DNA of 64,000 nucleotides from Antedon mediterranea (GCF_964355755.1 NC_092671.1:40858304-40922303); one strand, 5' to 3'; numbered from the stretch's first letter, positions 11,867-22,403 are shown. Made by a program: numbers and translations. The notes: generated from the sequence alone by a model not told the origin.

Positions 11867-14800
11867 TACTACATAAAAGCATTACTGTATATATATCTTA
11901 CTACATAAAAGCATTATCTTATCCATTTGAATTATAGTATAAGATACAGCAATTCAACAGATGCTATGACTTTATCCAAATTCCCTCACTTGCACTGATG
12001 AAGGGCTAGTCACTTGCCCGAAAGCTCTGCTAACTTTTCTGGCTGTTTACTTTATCGTTTTGATTTAGCTTTTCACTTTTTATTTTTGTATCTCCATTGA
12101 GATCCAGCCACTGATACCAACAGCATTGTCATTTTTTTCAGTTTGCAAAATATATATATATAAATACAGTACCCTTTCTTTGTTAAAAAGTATATCAACT
12201 GCTATGTTAAGATTTATAATATATATTTTTTACCAATTATATACTGATATTGATTATGATTTTGTTAAAGGGTTACATTTCCTACATCAAAAGCTTACCA
12301 ATTAATGATACACCTGAAATATTTGGACTTCATGACAATGCCAATATCACATTTGCTCAAAATGAAACATTTAGTCTACTGACTGGCTTGCTCAAACTGC
12401 AACCAAAAACAGCATCAGGCTCAGGACGGACACGAGAAGAGGTAAGTGCTTTTTCATTTTAATCACATTATATTATGGACCAGGTGGTCATAAATTATAA
12501 TGATAATCTCTGTCAATCACCAACCGACTTTCTAAAATATAAATTTTACCTAAGATTGATGTTTTAATCAAATGTCATTTATACAATGAGAACATTGAAT
12601 GTTGCGGTATGTAGGTCACTACGACCTTAGGAAGTAAGCCTCACACCGGAATATGTACAGTACTTACTATATAGTATATTTTTGTTCTGTAGTAGGCCAG
12701 GCTATATGTACAGTACTTACTATAGTATATTTTTGTTCTGTAGTAGGCCAGGCTATATGTACAGTACTTACTATAGTATATTTTTGTTCTGTAGAAGGCC
12801 AGGCTATATGTACAGTACTTACTATAGTATATTTTTGTTCTGTAGTAGGCCAGGCTATATGTACAGTACTTACTATAGTATATTTTTGTTCTGTAGTAGG
12901 CCAGGCTATATGTACAGTACTTCTATAGTATATTTTTGTTCTGTAGTAGGCCAGGCTATATGTACAGTACTTTACTCAGATAGTATATTTTTGTTCTGTA
13001 GTAGGCCAGGCTATATGTACAGTACTTACTATAGTATATTTTTGTTCTGTAGTAGGCCAGGCTATATGTACAGTACTTACTATAGTATATTTTTGTTCTG
13101 TATTACGCGGCCAGGCTATATGTACAGTACTTACTATAGTATATTTTTGTTCTGTAGTAGGCCAGGCTATATGTACAGTACTTACTATAGTATATTTTTG
13201 TTCTGTAGTAGGCCAGGCTATATGTACAGTACTTTACTATAGTATATTTTTGTTCTGTAGAAGGCCAGGCTATATGTACAGTACTTACTATAGTATATTT
13301 TTGTTCTGTAGTAGGCCAGGCTATATGTACAGTACTTACTATAGTATATTTTTGTTCTGTAGTAGGCCAGGCTATATGTACAGTACTTACTATAGTATAT
13401 TTTTGTTCTGTAGTAGGCCAGGCTATATGTACAGTACTTACTATAGTATATTTTTGTTCTGTAGTAGGCCAGGCTATATGTACAGTACTTACTATAGTAT
13501 ATTTTTGTTCTGTAGTAGGCCAGGCTATATGTACAGTACTTACTATAGTATATTTTTGTTCTGTAGTAGGCCAGGCTATATGTACAGTACTTACTATAGT
13601 ATATTTTTGTTCTGTAGTAGGCCAGGCTATATGTACAGTATTTACTATAGTATATTTTTGTTCTGTAGTAGGCCAGGCTATATGTACAGTACTTACTATA
13701 GTATATTTTTGTTCTGTAGTAGGCCAGGCTATATGTACAGTACTTACTATAGTATATTTTTGTTCTGTAGTAGGCCAGGCTATATTTACAGTACTTCTAT
13801 AGTATATTTTTGTTCTGTAGTAGGCCAGGCTATATGTACAGTACTTACTATAGTATATTTTTGTTCTGTAGTAGGCCAGGCTATATTTACAGTACTTACT
13901 ATAGTATATTTTTGTTCTGTAGTAGGCCAGGCTATATTTACATGACACAAAATGTTTGATAATAAATAGTTATTTCTAAGGAAAGAACAATAATTAAAAC
14001 CACGAGCCGCGTTTCTTTTAAGAAATATATCTTGTTTTATATATGATAATAAAATAAATTAAAATTCTATGTTTAGGTGATTGAAGAAATGGCGAAAAGG
14101 ATTTTGGATGTTGTACCAAACGCAGTTGATATTAACATGGTAATTGACAAACACCCAGTTAGATATGAAGAGTCTATGAACACTGTCTTAATACAAGAGG
14201 TTATTAGGTATGTAGTACCACTAACAGTCATTTCATAATTATTAGTGTATAATAGTAACTGCACTGTAATTAATTTGCCAATGCTGCCTCTCATACACCG
14301 TATTGAGTATGGTAGTAGTCAGCCAAAACAATGTTTACAATCTGCATACAAATTTATGTTCAATCTGTTAAATTGATTAAAACAAGTTATAAAGTATAAT
14401 ACAAATACGTATCTTCAGGTTTTTTTTTCATATTCTTTACATGTTTTATCCACAGATACAATCCTCTGTTTGTTGATATAAAATATATGTTTTTTTTCAT
14501 ATAATTTACATGTTTTATTTATCTACAGATACAATCGTCTATTGGTTGTGATCCACAAAGGATTACATGATGTCCTGAAAGCTTTGAAAGGTTTAGTTGT
14601 AATGTCAGAAGAACTAGAGACAATGTCAAACCAAATGTTTAACAATACAGTTCCAACAATGTGGGCTAATAAGGTCAGTACTGGGTCAACCAACCAAGTT
14701 TAAACCACAGTTCTTTTGTTATTTTACAAAGTACCATACTTAAATGTAAAAACAAAAGAAATCCATTCTACTCACTAGATCACTTCCTGTAGTCTGTACA

Positions 14801-17800
14801 AATTGTTTTATATAATAATATTTTAATTTGTCTTACATATGCCAGGCATATCCTTCTCTGAAACCACTTTCATCATGGGTATCAGATCTGGTAACCAGAA
14901 TGGATTTTGTACAAGATTGGATTACAAAGGGAATTCCAAGTGTATTTTGGATCTCTGGATTCTTCTTTCCTCAAGCATTCTTAACTGGTACTTTACAGAA
15001 CTATGCAAGGAGAGCTGTTATCTCAATTGATACCATTACATTTGATTTTAAGGTTTGTTATTTTAAATTCAAGAGAAGAAGACTTCTTGAGTTTTTTATT
15101 TTGCAGGGTCCATAACTTTGTTAAAGTTGCATGAAAATATATGGCTCTTAAGTTTTTTTTTAATGTAGAAAGCTTTAGAGAGCGCATTCAGTAAGTTTAT
15201 TTTTTATATTTAGGTGATGAGAGAAGCCGCTTCAGAGTTGACAGAAAGACCAGAAAATGGCTGTTATGTAAGAGGCTTATACTTAGAGGGTGCTCGCTGG
15301 GATTATCATAAACATGAATTAACTGAATCTAGACCAAAGGAATTGTATACAGATATGCCAGTTATTCAACTGATACCTGTTGCCAACAGAGTTCAACCGT
15401 CCAGTGGCATCTATGTATGTCCTGTATATAAAACACTTACTAGAGCTGGTAAGAATTACTGTATTATTGATAGAATACAAATTGTTTTCATTAAATTAAA
15501 TCTTTCTTCCTTAAAATGGACCTGAAGTGGATTTTCGATTTTTTTCATTTTAGAATGATGTTTTGGGGGCTATTAGGTGTTGCTAGAATGTATATTGTTA
15601 CAAAATATAAATTGGCCCTTTTGGGGAAAGCCCCATTTGAAAATCAAAAAAATTCGCAGGTGACGTCACTTTGCGAATATATTCCTATCCCTCCAATGGA
15701 CAATTTGCAGTTTTTTGGCTATAACTCTTGAAATCTATGGAGTATTTTCTAAAAAATGCTTGTGCATTTGCAGAAACGTATTTAGAATTTTTTTAGATAA
15801 AATTATTACCGTATAAACGGTTATTCATCGAGTAAATGACGATTTAAAATCTTAAAATCAACGTTTTTTTTCTGGCAATACCGAAGTTGGCCTGGCAACG
15901 TTGTCCGGGATACAGCTCCGTGCGCAATGATGCGTATCCATATTTTCCGTTCGTGTATTTTTGTAGGTGTCTGATCATTTCGGCCGCCGGTTATGGAATT
16001 GCCAAATTCATGAAACGCCAAAAAGGACAAAATATGTATTGTTAATTTCGGCCGCCAGAATTGTAATTATTCTTGAATATGTATGACACGCCATGTGTGT
16101 TAAAATGTTAATATTTTACTAGGCCTAAATACTGTATTATTAAGCCGCATCGGCGGTCTTCAATTCCAGAAACAGCAGATTCATATTAAAAGAAACACAT
16201 TTTTACAAAGCACACGCATCTTCGGGACTTCGGGAAAATAAATAAAAAAATAAACATTAAATCAATATTCATTTTGACCAAAATATTCAGACGGTAATAT
16301 ACCGTAACTAATATAACTTTAAATCTATGCCTACGGCAAAAACAAAATGTATTTAGCCCATTGCACAACTGATCTCTAGTTTAAATGACCATAGTTCTCT
16401 GTGACGTTCCATAGACTTGATAAAGTTTTTTTTTTCACTGTAATACTGTACAGTTAATGAGTTATTTCTGGCTATTTCAATTTGGCGCGCCATACCTGGC
16501 GGCCGAAAAGATCATGCCATATTTTGTCCTTTTTGGAGTTTCATGAATTTGGGCGTTCCATAACCGGCGGCCGAAGTGATTGGCGGCCGAAATGCACTGT
16601 GACCTTTTTGTATATCGTTCGTAATTTATACTGCTAAAATGTGTTAGTTTCTTTAGTTTTTAGTTTAGCAGAATTAAATTAGTAATACTAGAGGGTGAGC
16701 TCGCTTCGCTCGCTCCCCCTCTAGGAAGTGTAGACGATGGTTCTCGGAATGATAATGTTCTCCTTATACGTTTTCTGTCGGTTACCATTATTGAAAATGC
16801 TTGACATTCGTAAAACTAAACTACTTTGTTTCACAGTGTTTTAGATGATTAATAACATTTTAAAGTACAGTTTTTATTGTTTGGTAGGGCCCTTTGGGGA
16901 GGCGGAGGTCATTTGAGGGAGGTACTTATTCGAGGGATATGTTAAATTTTGTAGTTTTAATATGGTAACATTTATAATCAAATGAAATCCTCTAATAGAT
17001 ATGAAAAGTGCTAAAAAAGAATAACAAATGCTTGGTAAATTGTAAATAACAGTGCGGTGAATTCTACTACAAATAGTATAATTGTGTTGTTATAAATATG
17101 TGGATGGACGGTTATTAGATAGTTGGATTGGGGGGGGGGTATTATTCAAAGTGATGTTTTATTGGAGAGGCGTTTATTCAAATGAATACCATCCTAATAA
17201 TTATTAATACATTATTTAATTTAATCATCTTTTGAATTTAACTGCCGTGACAGAGTGGGCCCAAGAAAGAAGACATTACGGCTTGCAACGTGGGCAGACA
17301 TCTCGGTCCTAACGGGACACAGGAAGATAGCCTACAGTTATTCCTGCAAGCTTACTCAATAAAACTCAGCTATCGGGATTTCACTCGAAAAAAGTCTTAT
17401 CATCAAATCTCCCTATGTAATTTTATAATACTATTCCCCACAATATATTCTGATTCTTTATGGCGTATATTTAATTTGATCTTTATTAATTTGCAGTATA
17501 ATTCCTATTATTTAACTACTGTACCTTCACACACGTGCGGTATGTTTTAAAATAAACAAAAAACTGAAATGGCTATGATTAATGGCCAAATATATCTGAT
17601 TTTTTTTTCGTCTTCCAAAGGGACACTGTATTGATTGATGGAAAGTGCCTGTTTCCAGTCACCTTTAGGGTCAAATCTATTATTTTAACTGCTCCCTTGT
17701 GTTTAAAAGAGAGAAAATATTTGAAACTAAGGTTGTTGCAAGGTGAACTTATCTTAAACCCGGAAATTACTTTGACCGGGAAGAATTGAAATTGAGAGGA

Positions 17801-20800
17801 AAATCCAATGTTGAAATCATAAATGTTGTTAAAAAACTCTTTATAATATCTTCCTAAGATATAAATATTGAACAATAGCGTCGGCGTGCACACTAATGTT
17901 ATCAAATCTACGTTTCGCGGTACATCTCGGATAAGGTAGGTATCCAAGGCGGAGATTTGTACCGAAGTTTTTGCATTGTGCTCGCCTATGTCAGAATTAA
18001 CCATAATTTATATATAGATGAGATAATTTATTTGTCACGAATCAGGCAGTTCGAAAACGAATTTTATTTATATTTTACTTTGGCTTGACAATGAGCGCAG
18101 CAAGTTTTTGATATCGCTTTGGTCCTTGGATGCACATGAAACGGAGCCTCGCCGCATGATGTGGGTGGTGGATCGACTCCGCGCGCTGGATTGGGGGCCT
18201 AGGCCTAGTAAAGGTTTGGGAGGTAGGCCTTCTAAATTCGGGTTTTAGAACAAACAAAGTACATTTTAGGAACCTAGGATCAGGTGCCGTTTTCGGCCAC
18301 CTCGACTTGTATGGACTATACCATTATAAAAAGATGGGAAAATAGGGGTGTCCCATTTATTAATTGAGTGTGTTAAAATACTGCTGCTTTTGTTCTTTTG
18401 TTTTTCTTGTTGTTTCAGCAACAAAGGGAAAACAACTACGCCCTGCATGCTGTAGAATTAATTTCAGTTTTCAAGTTAATGCAGTATATTATGGCTCTTT
18501 ATTTCTATATAATTTTTACAGATTTATAGATACAGAAAGTATATAATTTATAAAGAAAGTTTTTATTCGAGTTACAAATAAAAAATATAATTTACCTAAC
18601 GATAACACAGTAGTACATTTAATAAAGATGACAGTAGTATATTTATCACATACTGATTATTAGGTAATCAGTAAAACAAATAAATATTATAATTTTGTCA
18701 ATGAATCTGTACCATTTTGTTCCCAGAAAACACAGCGTTTGACATTGCATGTTTTTAGGTTTGGTCTTTCTAAAATGTTTTAAACACGTTTTTAAACGTT
18801 TCTGTGTAGAAATACATTTTATTTACTTATATGTTCAAGTGCATTGGTGTCTTCCAATATAGCATGGAATACATCGGCAAGCCGTTCGCTGTAGAACGAG
18901 TCAAGCATTTGCATACTAGACAAACCAATTACTTTCCCCGCTCTACCTAGCACCTTCTCAATTCGGTCTTTATCCCCTTACATTTCCTTACTGATATTCA
19001 CAGCCCAATATACAACAATATGCCCAAATAGAACATCACTGATTAGTAAAACATAAACATTCTATAGTACAAATATCCTGCTTTACCCCAAAGAACCGAG
19101 TTTCCTCAAGCAGTACAGCCTTGTAATTAACTTCTTAACTACGATCATGTCTACCCATTTAGCTTTAGTCAAACACTACTGCCAGATACTTATAATTGTT
19201 AACAATCTCTACTTCCTTTACTTTAATTAATGTATACTGTCAGACCAATTATGTTTTCGAAAATCAATCCTTATTTCTTTCGTTTTATTTATGTTTAGTT
19301 CAAGAAAATAAAATATATGATTTATCTACCGATAGGATTGGGCCGATAACTGATAACTCTAGTAACCCATGCTTTCATTAAATATTTGTTACAATAAAAA
19401 TCAAAGATTTTTCTTAATGTTTCATTTTCAGTGAATAAATTGTCTAGCATAAAGTGGTGTTTTAATTCCTGAGGTCCACAATTAAAATTATCCCGGTACA
19501 TACTTAATTATTGTCTAACAGAGTTTAATGAAGGACATTTAAATAAAAAATGGTTTACTGTTTCTTTTTCGTTAGTACTGTACACATCTTACATAATCCT
19601 GTGTTATGATTTGACCAGGATTGTCTACGACCTTCTATTGTATTGTCTTCCCATTCAATAGACACCCTTCTCTACATAAAACATAATACACCACACCCCT
19701 ATCATAATAATGGTATAGTCCATATAAGTCGAGGTGGCCGAAAACGGCACCTGATCCGGGACCTATATTTCAACGACATTAGATATTGAATAAATTAGTA
19801 TTAGTGTCAACGCTTCGCATATCTTTCCAGGCCGTCGATCATTCACTGACTATCGGGCGGCATACACGCTCTCCATATCATCGTGTGTATATGTGACGTC
19901 GTGAATATAGAGGCTTCTGACGGCCGTTGAAATAGAATATTGCAATGGCGTGAATAATTTTCGCTAATTTACCATGGTATCTTAAAATTTCGTTTTTACT
20001 TAAAATACTATACATTTTTTTTTTATTTGTATGGGTTTGTGTTACTTTGATACATTTAAATAACATGTGTGAATTTCTTGAAAATCAAAATTCCATTTCA
20101 GGTCCATTTTAACCAGTGTAGTCTCATCCAGACATCATTATGAATTAAATTACTAATAACTGTGAAAATGATATTTGTTGGCATTTATTGATTTGGTACA
20201 TTAAAAAGTTAAAGCCCTATCCTCAGATGTAAAAATTAAATATTTTATTCATAAAAGTTTGCATGTACTGTATATTGTCAACCTTACTAACAATAGTACT
20301 GTAGTACTTCATTAATAGTTTGAATGTACTGTATATTGTCAACCTTACTAACAATAGTACTGTAGTACTTCATTAATAGTTTGAATGTACTGTATATTGT
20401 CAACCTTACTAACAATAGTACTGTAGTACTTCATTAATAGTTTGCATGTACTGTATATTGTCAACCTTACTAACAATAGTACTGTAGTACTTCATTAATA
20501 GTTTGAATGTACTGTATATTCTCAACCTTACTAACAATAGTACTGTAGTACTTCATTAATAGTGATAATGTAATAACAACGAAATGTTATTGTTTACAAA
20601 AAAATAAATATGCCAATAATCTAACTTCAGTTACAGAAAGCGAATTTGTTGGTTTAGGGTTGTAGTTAGTAATATCTCATTCAGTTCAAAATTAATTGTT
20701 CTGATCTAAACCTTTATAATTTAAATAATATTGCTGGTTTCATGTAGAGGATTCTTCAATTCTCCCATGCACTGGATACACGCTCTATATTATGATTATT

Positions 20801-21054
20801 TTCCCTTTGAAAAATATACAAAATGTTTTTATTAAGCACTTTTGCCTTCATAATCTATAGCCTGCCACACATGTACGCTACATAAAATACCATGTGTTTC
20901 TCTATTGAAATAAATAAATTTATCTATTTCAGGTACACTTTCAACTACTGGCCATTCAACAAACTTTGTGTTCTTTGCAGAGGTAACATCATCAATGCCA
21001 CAGTACCATTGGATAAAAAGAGGTGTTGCACTTATTTGTGCATTGGATTATTAG
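135..21054 (+). CDS. DNAH1: Axonemal dynein heavy chain 1 (DNAH1 type), 3' part, 24 coding exons
   Basis: This is the ATPase motor heavy chain of a ciliary inner-arm dynein; the window holds its last 1,493 residues and the 5' part lies outside. Exons: 135-623, 754-945, 3383-3550, 4291-4482, 5423-5554, 5863-6108, 6270-6419, 6679-6839, 7018-7243, 7346-7541, 7666-7817, 8399-8515, 8817-8999, 9080-9283, 9397-9528, 9698-9871, 10207-10386, 10882-11058, 12271-12441, 14077-14207, 14529-14673, 14846-15052, 15214-15448, 20933-21054. All join in phase and end at TAG. Exon 1 is the rising stalk coiled coil, exons 2-3 the microtubule-binding domain ([25 protein letters not shown]), and exon 4 the returning coiled coil. 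AAA5, AAA6 (ISLGQGQGPRAE, FFQNCHL) and the C-terminal domain ([15 protein letters not shown]) follow. The text [18 protein letters not shown] and QANKWIK fits DNAH1 better than DNAH3/7/12, from memory. One donor is GC (10387). No frame is broken, so the gene looks functional. Confidence 0.93.
976..3166 (-). mobile_element. 5'-truncated CR1/Jockey-group non-LTR retrotransposon (decayed)
   Basis: Minus-strand reverse transcriptase in three overlapping or adjacent frames: 3066-2224 (pre-RT linker and first RT blocks, [12 protein letters not shown]), 2198-1602 ([25 protein letters not shown], catalytic [12 protein letters not shown]) and 1693-1127 (post-RT region). At least two frameshifts separate them. 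The endonuclease domain is absent, so the copy is 5'-truncated near 3160. The 3' end lies near 976-1010, where the minus strand shows AATAAA followed by short (GAAT)n. The element sits inside the DNAH1 intron between the two microtubule-binding-domain exons, in the antisense direction. ATGGCT..TATTTACATAT-like sequence flanks both sides and may be the target duplication. Confidence 0.8.
4441..5125 (+). repeat. 114-bp tandem repeat of an exon 3' end plus intron, about 6 copies
   Basis: The last 42 bases of the coiled-coil-2 exon (to 4482), its donor and about 70 bases of intron are repeated at 4441, 4555, 4669, 4783, 4897 and 5011, each 114 bases apart with few differences. Every downstream unit carries an acceptor-like ATTATTGCAG before a 46-base pseudo-exon and a GATAAG|GTAATA donor after it. 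Entered in phase 0, the pseudo-exon reads TAT GAA ATG TGA, so its inclusion would terminate translation. Confidence 0.95.
6404..6607 (+). repeat. 102-bp tandem duplication of an exon end and donor
   Basis: CTTCGACAAGTATGTTGG at 6411 (true exon end and donor) recurs at 6513, followed by diverged copies of the same intron text (ACATCCATCCTTGATA). Two copies only, with about 15% divergence by eye. The second copy is a decoy donor. Confidence 0.85.
7811..8201 (+). repeat. 23-bp minisatellite, 17 copies, each with a 5' splice site
   Basis: The unit TAATATGGTGAGTTGTAATGATT begins inside the exon ending at 7817 and is repeated exactly 17 times with no visible variation. Each unit carries the exon-end ATG|GTGAGT, so the true donor (7818) is followed by 16 identical decoys 23 bases apart. 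Using a later donor would add 23 bases per unit, shift the frame and soon meet TGA. Confidence 0.97.
10387..10392 (+). promoter_or_regulatory. Non-canonical GC 5' splice site
   Basis: The exon 10207-10386 ends AAG and is followed by GCAAGT. There is no in-phase GT alternative that keeps the conserved reading into [12 protein letters not shown] introns are a known minor class of U2 introns. This one is followed by the multi-acceptor array at 10498-10882. Confidence 0.8.
10453..10910 (+). repeat. 64-bp tandem repeat of a 3' splice site and exon start, 7 copies
   Basis: The acceptor TTTGTATTTAG and the exon start GTGTTAAAATATACTGCTGG recur at 10498, 10562, 10626, 10690, 10754, 10818 and 10882, exactly 64 bases apart. 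Only the last continues into the conserved exon. Each decoy exon start stays open for a whole unit, but 64 is not a multiple of three, so upstream acceptor use would change the frame. Confidence 0.97.
11415..11480 (-). mobile_element. Possible LINE/SINE 3' tail, minus strand
   Basis: On the minus strand the sequence reads as a CAATAAAGC-containing 3' end followed by (AATAAT)n, a common form of LINE or SINE tail. No coding part is visible. It lies in the 1.2-kb DNAH1 intron 11059-12270, most of which is repeat-derived. Confidence 0.35.
11647..11963. mobile_element. Fold-back element with about 75-bp terminal inverted repeats
   Basis: The left arm (11647-11725, starting CATCTGTTGAATTGCTGT) is the near-perfect reverse complement of the right arm (11889-11963, ending CAGATG). 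The right arm contains an extra partial copy of its inner end. Between the arms lie a hammerhead-like core (11742-11771) and a (TA)n run (about 11820-11864). No transposase and no clear target duplication are visible. Confidence 0.85.
11742..11771 (+). ncRNA. Hammerhead-ribozyme-like core
   Basis: CTGATGA, then a perfect 6-bp stem GTGAGT/ACTCAC closed by TGCACG, then GAAAC. This is the catalytic core and stem II layout of a hammerhead (CUGANGA, stem II with G-C closing pair, GAAA). A GTCTC upstream and a GAGAC downstream could pair as stem I, but I cannot place a convincing stem III and cleavage site, so activity is unproven. Penelope-like elements and retrozymes are known carriers of such motifs. 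Confidence 0.5.
11995..12024 (+). ncRNA. Second, weaker hammerhead-like motif
   Basis: CTGATGA followed by GGGC/GCCC pairing and GAAAG. An extra A precedes the stem, so the core is not canonical. Motifs of this shape occur in Penelope-like element ends. It is probably a remnant of such an element in the DNAH1 intron. Confidence 0.3.
12656..13942. repeat. 51-bp minisatellite, about 25 copies
   Basis: The unit contains TAGTAGGCCAGGCTATATG then TACAGTACTTACTATAG and TATATTTTTGTTCTG; the spacing (12695 to 12746) is 51 bases. Copies are nearly identical, with a few small indels (12921, 12970, 13105, 13234, 13795). Because 51 is a multiple of three, long repetitive open frames appear on both strands; these are not genes. 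It fills most of the DNAH1 intron 12442-14076. Confidence 0.97.
14426..14545 (+). repeat. 73-bp duplication of a 3' splice site and exon start
   Basis: ACATGTTTTATCCACAG|ATACAATC at 14440-14463 precedes a diverged second copy whose acceptor (14527-14528) is the one joined to the conserved exon. The first copy reads AG|ATACAATCCTCTGTTTG, similar to the true exon start for about 20 bases before diverging. Confidence 0.8.
15974..16580. repeat. Inner inverted repeat with GCGGCCGAAA motifs
   Basis: The arm 15974-16036 (CGGCCGCCGGTTATGGAA, CAAAAAGGACAAAATATG) is inverted at 16517-16580 with about 90% identity over 63 bases. The motif GGCGGCCGAAA or its complement occurs further near 16043, 16500 and 16583. 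It spans about 600 bases of otherwise unrecognised sequence and is probably a nested MITE. Confidence 0.8.
18271..19765. mobile_element. Nested inverted-repeat pair (about 55-bp arms) around a LINE remnant
   Basis: The left arm 18271-18327 (GGATCAGGTGCCGTTTTCGG ... ACTATACCATTAT) is inverted at 19707-19765 with only a few mismatches. The 1.4 kb between the arms includes a decayed minus-strand reverse transcriptase, so either the arms belong to a MITE that later received a LINE or the whole moved together. Confidence 0.75.
18840..19345 (-). pseudogene. Decayed LINE reverse-transcriptase C-terminal fragment
   Basis: Minus-strand translation in several frames gives text typical of the post-catalytic RT region of CR1/L2-like elements: [18 protein letters not shown] near 19320, [20 protein letters not shown] near 19150, then [20 protein letters not shown] near 18950. 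Stops and frame changes interrupt it. The YADD block is not visible. Confidence 0.6.
20258..20562. repeat. 61-bp minisatellite, 5 copies
   Basis: Units of GTTTGAATGTACTGTATATT then GTCAACCTTACTAACAATAG and TACTGTAGTACTTCATTAATA are 61 bases apart (20261, 20322 and so on) and almost identical. They lie between the right end of the TTAA element and the last DNAH1 exon. Confidence 0.95.
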
Positions 21055-22380
21055 TGACATTTAATCCCAATTCTTGGCATCATCATGATGCAGTACCGCT
21101 GAATACAAATGTTAATTCAATTAAATTAAACTGATTTGTTTGTATATTAGAGAATTAATATAAAAATTAAAGATTTATATAATATGATAAATTGATTTTT
21201 ACCTGTATGAATGTATTAAATTGCAAGAATGCTAACTTATGTGTGTTATAATATTTGTACAGTATTTGACTTGACTTGACCAAAACAAAACTTTATTAAT
21301 CAGACATCATCAACTTGATATATTTTGCATTTGTAATCCCTTCACCAGCTGTGTACAGCTATCTGCTGTAGAATTTATTTAAAACATTTACTAATAGAAT
21401 TAATGATTAATTAAGATTATTGTTTGAATGGTAGTTTTGACGACATGTGTAGAATTGAATAGAACTATACAACCTGTTACACACACACTTAAGTATTGAG
21501 TCAACGCTTACTGGAACAAAGTGCAGGTAGATTATAATGTCTCATGGCAATGGCCGCACATCTTATTCATATTCCTAATTACTTAATAACAGAATTATTT
21601 GTATTTTTAAAATCTTTCTTAAATAAGGTTGAATTCTTAAAATTGAAGTGCATGATTTGAAATTTATTTATGAAATGTTATTTAGTGTTGGTTGCTATTG
21701 TTGTTGTTAATGAAGTGTGAATTCACAATGTTACCTGAGTTTAATTTGTTTAGTTTTAGTTCAATCGCTCACTTCTTAGTTTCCCTGGTATTATATTATT
21801 ATGTTGGTGATGAATGATTTAAAGCCAGAGTTGAATCCGTCCAGTAATTTAATTTCTTAAAAATATTTATTTGCTATAAATTATCTTGTATTTAGATACT
21901 AGAATCTTATTCCTTGTCATAACTAAATTACAGTTTCCATCAAACAACCTCTTAATATTAGCATTTTGTAATTGTATAATTATATTTAATAAATTGTGTG
22001 TTTTTTTTTTTTTTTTTTTACTTAAGCCTTTCCTTTGTAAAATTCTAGTGAAATATATATATTTAATGAACAATAAAATGTTAACATCAGGTAATATTTG
22101 ATATTTTTATATTGCGTTTTTTTTTAATTAATTAAAAAATGTTTCTTGAATTTGATTACCACTATAAGCTGTAACTGAGCTTGCAACATTGTTTTAATTA
22201 AACTGATTGTAATTGGGAACAATTGTTGCGGTGACCCTAAGTTAGACCATTGAGGTATAAAAATACTATACCTCCATGGTTAGACATGGTACGTAAATAA
22301 ATAAATGATGCAACATTAACTAAACCCGTAATTAAACGAACATGTTTTCACTTTACAAATAAAAGCACGGATTCCCTTAA
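21055..22380. other. DNAH1 3' UTR and intergenic spacer
   Basis: No gene seen. A weak poly(A) signal ATTAAA is at 21166-21171 and an AATAAA at 22072-22077. A TTGACTTGACTTGACC block with following CAAAACTTTATTAATC (21267-21300) resembles an inverted LINE tail. A T-rich run lies near 22003-22019. Confidence 0.5.
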
Positions 22381-22403
22381 TTCCAAAGTTACTCATCAAC
22401 CTG

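Larger units (their letters stand above)
15511..20112. mobile_element. TTAA-flanked inverted-repeat element (4.6 kb), no transposase seen
   Basis: The left end TTAAAATGGACCTGAAGTGG and the reverse complement of the right end (TTAAAATGGACCTGAAATGG) match over about 33 bases. TTAA lies at both outer edges (15511-15514, 20109-20112), as expected for a TTAA target duplication (piggyBac or Kolobok style). It occupies most of the last DNAH1 intron (15449-20932). Internal open frames are short and unrecognised: for example a 141-codon minus-strand frame at 17579-18004 and an 86-codon plus-strand frame at 17290-17550. It looks like a non-autonomous element that has collected other insertions. Confidence 0.7.

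Noticed and set aside
12653-13948. Open frames of up to 281 codons on both strands
   Set aside because: By-product of a 51-bp minisatellite whose period is a multiple of three.
17579-18004. 141-codon minus frame inside the TTAA element
   Set aside because: No recognisable domain, start context or repeated family text; reported only as an unrecognised frame, not as a gene.
135-21054. Assignment to DNAH3, DNAH7 or DNAH12
   Set aside because: The microtubule-binding and stalk text ([25 protein letters not shown]) fits DNAH1 better from memory; an alignment would settle it.
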